Source: Flavobacterium sp. SUN052
Lineage (GTDB): Bacteria > Bacteroidota > Bacteroidia > Flavobacteriales > Flavobacteriaceae
Assembly: GCF_028867935.1 (NCBI RefSeq)
Contig: NZ_JAPQNS010000001.1
Coordinates: 1,488,001-1,552,000, forward strand
Reading direction: 5' to 3'
Length of the DNA: 64,000 bases
Part shown: one piece after another, positions 52,117 through 59,856 of the stretch
Layout: each line of letters opens with the position of its first letter
Numbering within the stretch: the stretch's first letter is position 1
Notes under the pieces: generated by a model
The model's input: only the letters and a program-made list of their open reading frames with translations
The model's database searches: none
What the model was told of the DNA's origin: nothing
Program-made: the position numbers and the translations under genes

Positions 52117-54676
52117 ATTTCTGTCCACTCTGTTAACCGGTTGTTACACTTCAAAAACCAACGATTACCTGTTATACACCAACAGTATCAGAGGCAATCG
52201 GGTGGTTTCGAGCGAAGAACTGGAAGGATTGATTCCGCAAAAACCCAACCGCCGGATTCTCCGAACGCCGTTAACACCCGCCCTTTGGATCTATCAGGCT
52301 GCCTCCCGCTCGTACAATCGCGACTCGGCTATTAACGAATTAGCGGCCAAAACTACCGAATTCGAGCGACAAAGTGAGGTTCTGGGCGACAACCAGAAAG
52401 CACTCAAGAAACTAAATAGACGATTTAATCGGGATGCCCGCAAGCTTCGCCGATATGCCGAAGAAGGAAACTGGTGGATGCGTAACCTTGGCGAAAAACC
52501 CATTTACTATTACCCCCGCGATGCTCAGGCTAATGCAGCTAAAATGCAGTTTTACCTAAGCCGAACCAAAGGTTTCTTTCGAGCAACTGTTGGTTATTCT
52601 GTTGATACGCTCATTGACGGTCGGGTGCGGGTGAATTACCTGGTCAATGAAGAAATACCTTATTTAATTCGGTCAATAGCTTATGATATTGCCGACCCTG
52701 CTATCCAGAAACTGGTCGATGAGAAAAAAAAGGACTCATTCCTGCATATTGGCGACCGTTTCGACGGAGGTAATATGGAGAACGAACGTACCAGACTGGA
52801 AGAACTGATGCGTAATAATGGCTATTATGAGTTCAGCCGCGATTATATTCGGTTCCCCGCTGTCCGAGATACGACAGCTCAAAATAACAGGGATAGTGTT
52901 AGTAGCCCCATTGACCTAACTGTTCTTATTCTGAACCCGCCCCGCCAATCGGCACACCCGGTTTACCAGATTGGCGATGTAAAAGTGACCATTGCTCCAA
53001 ATCCGGTTCAATCAGAAGTTAATCAGGTTGTGATTCCTGCCGATACAACTGTTACCAACGGCATCACCTATTTTTATAGCGGTCGCCGGTACGCACCCCG
53101 CTTGCTGGATAGTAAGATTCAGCTCCGTCCCAACACGCTTTACAGCATCAACAACTACAATTCGACCCAGCGGCAGTTATTTCTGCTGAATCAGTTCAAG
53201 TTCGTCAACATCAACTTTATCGACACTACTGCCCGGCGGCTCCACACTGAAATCCGGGCCATTCCACTCGAAAAATACGAAATCACGACTGAGGGTGGGC
53301 TTTTTGTGCTCTACCAGGGACAGGGTTATCCCGGTCCGTTCGCCAATCTTACATTTCGGGTTCGCAATTTATTTGGAGGCTTGGAAACGTTTGAGACCAA
53401 CCTGCGGGGAGGTATTGAAGCCCAGACGGGCTTTGCCAATGCGGAATCCTCGGGCCAAACGAAATATTACTACGCCACAGAAATAGGCCTGACAACCTCG
53501 CTTATTTTTCCCCAAATCTTGTTTCCGGGACGGCTTCGGTTTTCGTTCAACGATTTGAATCCCAAAACCCAAATCAGTTTGGGATATAACTACACGAACC
53601 GACCCGATTTTCTGCGGCAGACCTTCCGGTCAACCATGTCATACAACTGGCAGAAGGCACCAAAGCATCAGTTTTCGTTTTTTATTGCTGATATTAACCT
53701 GATCCGCTCCAGCTTCGAGGGCGGCAAAAACGAAGCTCTCCGCCAGCAATTCAAACAACTCTTGCTGAACAATCTGGACTCTACAGGCAACCGTACGTTG
53801 TATTACAGCTTTCTACCCTCGTTTGCCTCCAACATTAGCTTTGCCTACACCTATAACACCAACGTTTTTGGGCAAAACCGCAGGGCTAATTTTTTTCGGG
53901 TAGCGGTAGAGTCGGGCGGAACAACCCTGAATTTTCTGCGGGACACGACCATCCGAAAACTTATCAGTTCAACAGGCTTACAATTCTTTAAGTACCTACG
54001 TTTCAGTGCTGATTATCGGCATTACATTCCCCTACGACCACGCACCACACTAGCTCTACGGCTTAACACAGGGCTCCTTTACAGTTACGGACCCGAACAG
54101 GCTGCTCCTTATGAAAAGTACTTCTTTGCCGGAGGCAGTAACAGTCTTCGCGCCTGGCGTCCCCGCCGATTGGGTCCCGGTTCGGCCTATCCGCGTACAG
54201 AGATTATCGATGGAAAGCTTGCGCCCAAATTCCTAACTGACCCACGCGACAAAACCCAGAAACTGCCCCAATTCGATTATACGTTTGAACAACCGGGCGA
54301 TTTCCTGCTCGAAGGGTCGGCTGAACTCCGGGGGCGTCTGTTCCACTTTGGAGCTGATTTCAACGGGGCTCTCTTCATCGATGCCGGCAACGTCTGGAAA
54401 CTACGTGATGACCCCAAACGTGTAGGCGAGGCAATTTCACTCCAAAAGTTCGTCCCAGACATAGCCGTGGGCACTGGTGCAGGCCTTCGTGTTGACTTTT
54501 CATTCTTCATTATTCGTTTTGATGCGGGTATTAAAGTTTGGGACCCCGCCCGCCGTTACCTAGCCAATGGGGAGATTGTTGACGAACGGTTTATTCTCCC
54601 TCAATTCAGCCTCCGCAAACTCTCGCGCGGCCCAAACCCGCTGGTAGTCAACTTTGGTATTGGTTACCCATTTTAA
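52055..54676 (+). CDS. Omp85/BamA-TamA family outer membrane protein with lipoprotein signal
   Basis: 873 residues if translation starts at 52055; ATGs at 52004, 52025 and 52043 are in frame too, all within the repeat. The signal LLSIIFLSTLLTGC has a lipobox with Cys30. POTRA-like segments follow (FRATVGYSVDTLIDGRVRVN), then an Omp85 barrel with the family motif YFFAGGSNSLRAWRPRRLGP, GAGLRVDFSF and a C-terminal VVNFGIGYPF. Such proteins place other proteins or lipids in the outer membrane. The combination of a lipid anchor with an Omp85 barrel is typical of a TamA/TamL-like branch in Bacteroidota. Confidence 0.85.
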   Translation: MCYLLDVQYPISNSQRLLSIIFLSTLLTGCYTSKTNDYLLYTNSIRGNRVVSSEELEGLIPQKPNRRILRTPLTPALWIYQAASRSYNRDSAINELAAKTTEFERQSEVLGDNQKALKKLNRRFNRDARKLRRYAEEGNWWMRNLGEKPIYYYPRDAQANAAKMQFYLSRTKGFFRATVGYSVDTLIDGRVRVNYLVNEEIPYLIRSIAYDIADPAIQKLVDEKKKDSFLHIGDRFDGGNMENERTRLEELMRNNGYYEFSRDYIRFPAVRDTTAQNNRDSVSSPIDLTVLILNPPRQSAHPVYQIGDVKVTIAPNPVQSEVNQVVIPADTTVTNGITYFYSGRRYAPRLLDSKIQLRPNTLYSINNYNSTQRQLFLLNQFKFVNINFIDTTARRLHTEIRAIPLEKYEITTEGGLFVLYQGQGYPGPFANLTFRVRNLFGGLETFETNLRGGIEAQTGFANAESSGQTKYYYATEIGLTTSLIFPQILFPGRLRFSFNDLNPKTQISLGYNYTNRPDFLRQTFRSTMSYNWQKAPKHQFSFFIADINLIRSSFEGGKNEALRQQFKQLLLNNLDSTGNRTLYYSFLPSFASNISFAYTYNTNVFGQNRRANFFRVAVESGGTTLNFLRDTTIRKLISSTGLQFFKYLRFSADYRHYIPLRPRTTLALRLNTGLLYSYGPEQAAPYEKYFFAGGSNSLRAWRPRRLGPGSAYPRTEIIDGKLAPKFLTDPRDKTQKLPQFDYTFEQPGDFLLEGSAELRGRLFHFGADFNGALFIDAGNVWKLRDDPKRVGEAISLQKFVPDIAVGTGAGLRVDFSFFIIRFDAGIKVWDPARRYLANGEIVDERFILPQFSLRKLSRGPNPLVVNFGIGYPF

Positions 54677-54677
54677 A

Positions 54678-54736
54678 AGCGAAAGGGTGAAAGAGCGAAA
54701 GAGTGTTGGTCAAAATCGCTCTTTCACTCTTTCGCC
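54678..54736. repeat. Palindrome after the Omp85 gene, gaaagag type
   Basis: agcgaaagggtgaaagagcg (54678-54697) pairs with cgctctttcactctttcgcc (54717-54736) with two mismatches. It starts right after the stop codon. It shares the tgaaagagcg unit with the palindrome at 51127-51243. It may serve as a terminator-like hairpin. Confidence 0.7.
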
Positions 54737-54791
54737 ATTCCTGCCACTTTGTCAGGAACTTTCGCCTATCTTCCGTACCTTTGTAGGCTAC

Positions 54792-54867
54792 AGACGTTAG
54801 TATCTAGACGTTGGATATTGAATCGAGCCATCATTTATTCAACACCTTAGATCCAATATCCGACGTC
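54792..54867. repeat. Heptad-like palindrome before miaB
   Basis: agacgttggatattg (54806-54820) pairs with caatatccgacgtct (54853-54867) with one mismatch; units agacgtt, agtatct, agacgtt, ggatatt, gaatcga are at 7-bp spacing. It ends 10 bp before the miaB start codon, so it may form a hairpin in the mRNA leader. It shares the ttggatattg word with 52001-52116. Confidence 0.7.
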
Positions 54868-54877
54868 TTTTTTCATT

Positions 54878-56383
54878 ATGGAACGTTTCGCTGAATTAAC
54901 CATACTTCAACCCGAAGATAAAGAAGGTATCGATGAACCACGCACCCTTGGTGATGAACTCGTTACCGGCAAAAAACGCCTATATATTGAAAGCTACGGC
55001 TGTCAGATGAACTTCTCCGATTCGGAGATTGTGGCCTCTGTGATGCGTAATGCTGGTTTCGCCACTACCTCAACTGCTGAGGAAGCTGATGTCATTTTCC
55101 TGAATACCTGTGCCATTCGCGACAATGCCGAACAAAAAGTCCGTAACCGGCTTGTTCATCTCAACGCACTCAAGAAACGCAAACCCGAACTGGTAGTTGG
55201 GATGCTTGGCTGCATGGCTGAGCGCCTGAAAACCAAACTGTTGGAAGAGGAGCAGATTGTGGACATTGTGGCGGGACCTGATGCCTATCGCGATATTCCG
55301 AAGTTGGTGGAAGAAGCCGAAACAGGCCAAAAAGCCGTAAACGTATTCCTGTCCCGCGAGGAAACTTACGCCGACATTGCTCCTATCCGTCTGAACTCCA
55401 ATGGCGTAACAGCTTTTATCTCCATCATGCGCGGCTGCGACAATATGTGCAGCTTCTGCGTGGTGCCCTTCACCCGTGGCCGCGAGCGGAGCCGCGACCC
55501 ATTCAGCATCGTCCGTGAAGCCCAGCAATTATTCGCGGATGGTTATCGCGAGGTAACACTCCTGGGACAGAATGTAGATTCGTATAAGTGGGAGAACCCC
55601 ACCCCCAGCCCCTCCCCATTAGGGAGGGGAGAAGACGGAACGTCTTTCTCCATTGCTCCCCTCCCTAACGGGGAGGGGTTGGGGGTGGGGTTCGTCAATT
55701 TTGCCGAGCTCTTAGAGCGTGTCGCCCAGGTCAGTCCTGATCTTCGGATTCGGTTTTCGACCTCGCACCCTAAAGACATTACCGATGATGTGTTGCACAC
55801 TATGGCGAAGTACGACAACATCTGCAACTACATTCACCTGCCCGCTCAAAGCGGTAACAGCCGGGTGTTGAAGCTGATGAACCGGACGTATGACCGGGAA
55901 TGGTATCTGGGAAAAATCGACCGGATACGGGCTATTCTGGGCGACGACTGTGGCATTTCGCACGATATGATTTCTGGATTTTGCTCCGAAACCGAAGAAG
56001 AGCACCAGGATTCACTGAGCCTTATGGAGTACGCTCATTTCGATTACGGATATATGTTTGCCTACTCGGAGCGCCCCGGTACGCTGGCTGCCAAAAAATA
56101 CCCCGATGACGTTCCCGAAGATGTTAAGAAGCGTCGCCTGAATGAAATTATTGCTTTGCAACAACGCATGTCGCTGGAGCGCAATCAGCGGCATATTGGG
56201 CAGGTGCAACGGGTGCTGGTTGAAGGAACATCAAAACGCTCAGATGAGGAATTATTCGGGCGCAACGACCAAAACAAGGTAGTGGTGTTCCCTCGTGGCA
56301 CTCACCAGAAAGGCGACTACGTACACGTACTGGTAACCGATTGCTCATCGGCTACGCTTCGGGGAACGGTAGTTGGTCAGTAA
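54878..56383 (+). CDS. miaB: tRNA-2-methylthio-N6-dimethylallyladenosine synthase, with an in-frame repeat insert
   Basis: 501 residues, about 30 longer than usual. The UPF0004 domain holds the three Cys of the second [4Fe-4S] cluster: Cys42 in SYGCQMN, Cys78 in NTCAIRD and Cys112 in LGCMAE. The radical-SAM motif is Cys187, Cys191 and Cys194 in [15 protein letters not shown] domain closes the protein ([20 protein letters not shown]). It adds a methylthio group to A37 of tRNAs reading U-starting codons. Residues 240-272 ([13 protein letters not shown] onward) are encoded by a 99-bp palindrome between [10 protein letters not shown] and NFAELLERV, a surface-loop place in the family. Confidence 0.94.
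   Translation: MERFAELTILQPEDKEGIDEPRTLGDELVTGKKRLYIESYGCQMNFSDSEIVASVMRNAGFATTSTAEEADVIFLNTCAIRDNAEQKVRNRLVHLNALKKRKPELVVGMLGCMAERLKTKLLEEEQIVDIVAGPDAYRDIPKLVEEAETGQKAVNVFLSREETYADIAPIRLNSNGVTAFISIMRGCDNMCSFCVVPFTRGRERSRDPFSIVREAQQLFADGYREVTLLGQNVDSYKWENPTPSPSPLGRGEDGTSFSIAPLPNGEGLGVGFVNFAELLERVAQVSPDLRIRFSTSHPKDITDDVLHTMAKYDNICNYIHLPAQSGNSRVLKLMNRTYDREWYLGKIDRIRAILGDDCGISHDMISGFCSETEEEHQDSLSLMEYAHFDYGYMFAYSERPGTLAAKKYPDDVPEDVKKRRLNEIIALQQRMSLERNQRHIGQVQRVLVEGTSKRSDEELFGRNDQNKVVVFPRGTHQKGDYVHVLVTDCSSATLRGTVVGQ
55595..55692. repeat. 99-bp GC-rich palindrome inserted in frame in miaB
   Basis: Outer arms 55595-55617 and 55670-55692 (aaccccacccccagcccctc on the left) are complementary with one mismatch; an inner pair (attagggaggggag / ctcccctccctaac) nests within. 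It encodes 33 residues (PSPLGRGE ... [11 protein letters not shown]), and its length is a multiple of three, so the frame is kept. Confidence 0.85.
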
Positions 56384-56385
56384 GT

Positions 56386-56474
56386 TGTCATTAATAGTCA
56401 TTTGTGGCCATTTGTCGTTTAACAGGCTAATACAATAAATGGCTATCTATGACGACGTATGACTATTAATGACA
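56386..56474. repeat. Palindrome between miaB and the sigma-54 activator gene
   Basis: Perfect 15-bp arms tgtcattaatagtca (56386-56400) and tgactattaatgaca (56460-56474), with an inner pair built from gtggccattt and aaatggcta. Units such as gtcattt, gtggcca, tttgtcg follow at 7-bp spacing. An ATG at 56469 lies in the right arm. Confidence 0.75.
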
Positions 56475-56480
56475 TTTCTA

Positions 56481-57827
56481 ATGAATCTACAGGAAATACA
56501 GTCCGTAAAACTCCGGTACGGGATTATTGGTAATGCCCCTGCCCTCAACTATGCCATTAATGTGGCAATGCAGGTGGCCGCTACCGACCTCACCGTGTTG
56601 ATAACGGGCGAGAGCGGCAGCGGTAAGGAGTCGTTTTCAAAAATTATCCATAGTCTTAGCGTTCGTAAACACGGTCAGTTTATTGCCATCAACTGCGGAG
56701 CCATCCCCGAAGGAACGATAGACTCAGAGTTATTCGGCCACGAAAAAGGGTCTTTTACGGGAGCTGTCGATCAACGTAAAGGCTACTTTGAAACTACAAA
56801 CGGGGGTACCATTTTTCTGGATGAGATTGGCGAAATGCCGATGGGCACCCAGGCTCGCTTACTACGCGTACTCGAAAACGGTGAATTTATCCGGGTGGGT
56901 TCTTCCAAAACTCAGAAAACCGATGTTCGGGTAGTAGCCGCTACTAATGTCAATCTGCTTGATGCGGTTGAAAAAGGGCGCTTTCGGGAGGATTTGTATT
57001 ACCGGCTTAATACCGTCCCTATTTACGTTCCCCCGCTCCGCGAACGGGGCACTGATATTGAACTGCTATTCCGCAAATTTACGACCGATTTTGCTGAACG
57101 CTATCGAATCAAACCCCTGCAACTTACCGAGCCCGCCAAGCAATTGCTCCTACGGTTTCCATTTCCGGGCAACATTCGTCAGTTGAAAAACCTGGCGGAA
57201 CAAATCTCGATTCTCGAATCGGAGCAAAGTCGCCCTATTGAGCCGGAAGTACTGTCGCGGTATCTGCCACAGCCCCAGCAACAACAGCATACTACCCGGA
57301 TGCCCATAGTATTTCCGCAGGCAGGCCACGGCAACGAAAACTATTCGGAACGCGAGCTGCTCTACAAAGTGCTGTTCGATATGCGCCGGGATATGACCGA
57401 GTTAAAAAAACTGGTTGGCGAAATGTTGGGGAACGAGCAGTATGGACGGCAGATCTTAAATAATCATAAAGACTTGTTTGAGACTCGGCCATCCGATAAC
57501 TATGTCCCCACCGATGGCGCAATGAGCCGCGCAGATGCCGATTTGCCGTTGCCCAGGCTGCTTCCCCCGGCTGAATCGGCTCGTCCCTACGAACCTATTG
57601 ATGATTTGAGCGATGAGGACGATGCTGTTCAGGAAGCCGTAACGGTGGAAGACATCACGCACGAAACGGAGGAGGATTCGTTGTCGCTGGAGAAGAAGGA
57701 AAAAGAAATGATTGTGAAAGCACTGCGGCGTAACAACAACAAACGAAAATATGCAGCTCAGGCACTCGGCATCTCCGAGCGGACGTTGTACAGAAAAATC
57801 AAGCAATATGAAATTGATGAAGAATAA
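56481..57827 (+). CDS. Sigma-54-dependent transcriptional activator (AAA+ and Fis domains)
   Basis: 448 residues from the ATG at 56481; the ATG at 56469 lies in a repeat. There is no N-terminal receiver or sensor domain; the AAA+ domain begins almost at once (Walker A GESGSGKES, Walker B GGTIFLDEIGEM, and the sigma-54 contact loop FGHEKGSFTGA, where GSFTGA replaces the usual GAFTGA). A long linker follows and a Fis-type HTH ends the protein (KRKYAAQALGISERTLYRKI). Without a sensor domain it may be controlled by partner proteins or by expression. It lies in a same-strand run with miaB, lptE and secG. Confidence 0.9.
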   Translation: MNLQEIQSVKLRYGIIGNAPALNYAINVAMQVAATDLTVLITGESGSGKESFSKIIHSLSVRKHGQFIAINCGAIPEGTIDSELFGHEKGSFTGAVDQRKGYFETTNGGTIFLDEIGEMPMGTQARLLRVLENGEFIRVGSSKTQKTDVRVVAATNVNLLDAVEKGRFREDLYYRLNTVPIYVPPLRERGTDIELLFRKFTTDFAERYRIKPLQLTEPAKQLLLRFPFPGNIRQLKNLAEQISILESEQSRPIEPEVLSRYLPQPQQQQHTTRMPIVFPQAGHGNENYSERELLYKVLFDMRRDMTELKKLVGEMLGNEQYGRQILNNHKDLFETRPSDNYVPTDGAMSRADADLPLPRLLPPAESARPYEPIDDLSDEDDAVQEAVTVEDITHETEEDSLSLEKKEKEMIVKALRRNNNKRKYAAQALGISERTLYRKIKQYEIDEE

Positions 57828-58407
57828 ATTTCAGTTATCAGCGAACAGTGAACAGCTAACAGTCAACCAGGTGAATACAGGAAATTCCCCCCGCCGTTGG
57901 TTTCTGACTGTTACTTGTTGGCTGCTCACTGTTGGCTGCTCACTGCTACTTACTTCGTGTGGTATCTATTCCTTCACCGGAACAACACTGTCGCCCGATC
58001 TGAAAACGATAACGGTAAATAACTTCACGCTGCAAACCGCTGGTGGTCCTACCAATCTTGCCTTAAACTTCAACGAGCGACTCAAAGAATATTATCAGCG
58101 CTATACAAGCTTGAAAGTGGTACCTAACAATGGTGATTTAGTGCTCGACGGTACCATTACTAATTATGATCTGATTGCGGTGGCTCCAACAGCATCTGAT
58201 CAGGCAGCGTTGAACCGCTTGCAGATCACAGTACAGGCCCGTTTTGTGAATAATAAGGACGAGACCAAGAACTTTGAACAGTCGTTTTCGTTCTATCAGG
58301 ATTTTCCCCAAAACCAGACCCTCACGCAAAACGAACCTCGTTTGGTACCCAAAATTCTTGATCAGTTAGTGCTGGATATTTTCAATAAAACCGCAGCGGA
58401 TTGGTAA
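57808..58407 (+). CDS. lptE: LPS assembly lipoprotein LptE-like
   Basis: 199 residues from the ATG at 57808 (a second ATG is at 57817). It overlaps the preceding gene by 20 bp. The N-terminus is a signal peptide with lipobox LLTSC, and its hydrophobic core (FLTVTCWLLTVGCSLLLTSC) is encoded by a heptad repeat array. The mature part GIYSFTGTTLSPDLKTITVN and then NERLKEYYQRYTSLKVV is typical for the Bacteroidota LptE, which plugs the LptD barrel. The rest of the protein is normal for the family. Confidence 0.88.
   Translation: MKLMKNKFQLSANSEQLTVNQVNTGNSPRRWFLTVTCWLLTVGCSLLLTSCGIYSFTGTTLSPDLKTITVNNFTLQTAGGPTNLALNFNERLKEYYQRYTSLKVVPNNGDLVLDGTITNYDLIAVAPTASDQAALNRLQITVQARFVNNKDETKNFEQSFSFYQDFPQNQTLTQNEPRLVPKILDQLVLDIFNKTAADW
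57832..57945. repeat. Heptad-built inverted repeat inside the 5' end of lptE
   Basis: Left: cagttat, cagcgaa, cagtgaa, cagctaa, cagtcaa (57832-57866), five exact 7-bp steps. Right: ctgactg, ttacttg, ttggctg, ctcactg, ttggctg, ctcactg (57904-57945), six steps. The arms are complementary in type. Because 21 bp equal three heptads, the protein repeats every seven residues (LTVTCWL, LTVGCSL). Confidence 0.88.
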
Positions 58408-58455
58408 ATTTCCATACATTCGCATACCCTGTTACCTCTGACACCAATCCCGTTC

Positions 58456-59268
58456 ATGCAAGTTGTTGATAAAGAAACCTTTTCGTATTGGGTTACCCAT
58501 CCTGACGACCTGACCCCTGCTGATTTGCACATTTTGCAGGAGAGTCTGGGGCAATTCCCTTATTGCCAGTCGCTCTATACACTCACGGCTAAAGCCGCAT
58601 CACTGCACCGGAAAAGTCAGACGGTTTCGTATACCCGACTCGCTGCTGCACATGCGTTAAGCCGGTCGGCCTTGCGAAAATTAATGGATAACGAGTTTCA
58701 GTGGTCCGACAATTTATTGTCGAAACTCAACGAACTTTCGGCACGGCAGGTACCCATCCCAGAAGATTACCATCACGAAAGTTACGCGCTGTTCAAGTCG
58801 AAGCTAAACAACGGCTTAGTCGATTTGCCGCTGATTCAAATTCCGGGGCCTACCATGCCTGAATTGGTTATTCCCGAACCGGATGACCCAACTCTTGCGG
58901 AATCGAACCTGCAACAAGACTTGATTCAACAGTCTGAAGCCGAGGTTCCTGCGCCTTCGCCGATAGAAGCTGACAGGCAACGGCAGATTGAGATTATTGA
59001 AAACTTCATCAAAAACGAACCACGGCTGGCTCCACTTCGTGCAAAACTAAATGACCCCGTTGAACAGGTCGATTTAGCGGAGCGCAATCAGCCTGTAGCA
59101 GTAGGCAAGGGAGGATTGGCAACTGAAAGTTTTGCCCGAATTATGCTTAAGCAGGGTAAAACAGCCAAAGCCATAGAAATCTATGAACAACTTAGCTTGA
59201 AAAATCCTGAGAAAAAAGCGTACTTTGCGGATAAAATCAGGGAGATAAAGGGAGAAAAAGATCAGTGA
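58456..59268 (+). CDS. Conserved hypothetical protein between lptE and secG
   Basis: 270 residues, no signal peptide. The N-terminal part (ADLHILQESLGQFPYCQSLY, then AKAASLHRKSQTVSYTRLAA) is helical; the middle is Pro-rich and variable (PGPTMPELVIPEPDDPTLAE); the C-terminus has a TPR-like unit (ESFARIMLKQGKTAKAIEIY, EQLSLKNPEKKAYFADKI). The same overall form is seen beside lptE and secG in many Bacteroidota. Its function is unknown; the place suggests a link to envelope biogenesis. Confidence 0.75.
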   Translation: MQVVDKETFSYWVTHPDDLTPADLHILQESLGQFPYCQSLYTLTAKAASLHRKSQTVSYTRLAAAHALSRSALRKLMDNEFQWSDNLLSKLNELSARQVPIPEDYHHESYALFKSKLNNGLVDLPLIQIPGPTMPELVIPEPDDPTLAESNLQQDLIQQSEAEVPAPSPIEADRQRQIEIIENFIKNEPRLAPLRAKLNDPVEQVDLAERNQPVAVGKGGLATESFARIMLKQGKTAKAIEIYEQLSLKNPEKKAYFADKIREIKGEKDQ

Positions 59269-59328
59269 GGCACTCTTTTTGTACGTATATATTCACTGAG
59301 AAAAACATTAACAGTAACTACTTTTTAC

Positions 59329-59781
59329 ATGGTAACGGCAACAATTGTTATTATTTGCATTCTGACTGTATTGCTCATTCTGATCGTTCTGGTCCAAAAC
59401 TCAAAGGGTGGCGGTTTCGCCGGTGAATTTGGTGGTTTGGGTTCTACACAGTTGATGGGCGTTAAAAAAACTACTGACTTACTGGAGCAGATCACCTGGG
59501 GAATCGGTATCGGAGTAATGGTATTGACCCTGGCGACTTACGTCATGGTGGATAAAACGGCAGTAGCTGGCGGCATCAACAGTGTTAACGTTGACCGCGC
59601 TGCAACCCGTGCGTTGCCTGGTGCTGCCGCGCCACAGGCGCCAGCGGCTGCTCCTGCAACAGGTACGCAGGCCCAAGCCACTGGTGCTGCTGCCCCTGCT
59701 ACCCAGGGAGCTGGTACACCGGCTACAGTTGCTCCGGCTCCAGCCCCTGCACCGGCTGCATCTGGTTCAGCTCAGAAGTAA
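59329..59781 (+). CDS. secG: Preprotein translocase subunit SecG
   Basis: 150 residues. The family core is in the first ~80 residues: two membrane helices (IVIICILTVLLILIVLVQNS and GIGIGVMVLTLATYVMV) separated by the conserved NSKGGGFAGEFGGLGSTQLM. The rest is a long Ala/Pro-rich tail (about residues 95-150, PAAAPATGTQAQATG) that is not present in most SecG proteins. SecG helps SecYE with protein export. It closes the run miaB, activator, lptE, hypothetical, secG. Confidence 0.93.
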   Translation: MVTATIVIICILTVLLILIVLVQNSKGGGFAGEFGGLGSTQLMGVKKTTDLLEQITWGIGIGVMVLTLATYVMVDKTAVAGGINSVNVDRAATRALPGAAAPQAPAAAPATGTQAQATGAAAPATQGAGTPATVAPAPAPAPAASGSAQK

Positions 59782-59797
59782 CACCATCAATAGGCAC

Positions 59798-59841
59798 AAC
59801 GCAAACGGCCCGCAATCGAAAGGTTGCGGGCCGTTTGCGTT
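59798..59841. terminator. 18-bp hairpin between convergent secG and TSP3-protein genes
   Basis: Perfect arms 59798-59815 and 59824-59841 (aacgcaaacggcccgcaa on the left) with an 8-nt loop. It is placed between convergent genes as expected for a bidirectional terminator, though U-tracts are lacking. Confidence 0.75.
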
Positions 59842-59856
59842 ACAAGCTACTCGTAC

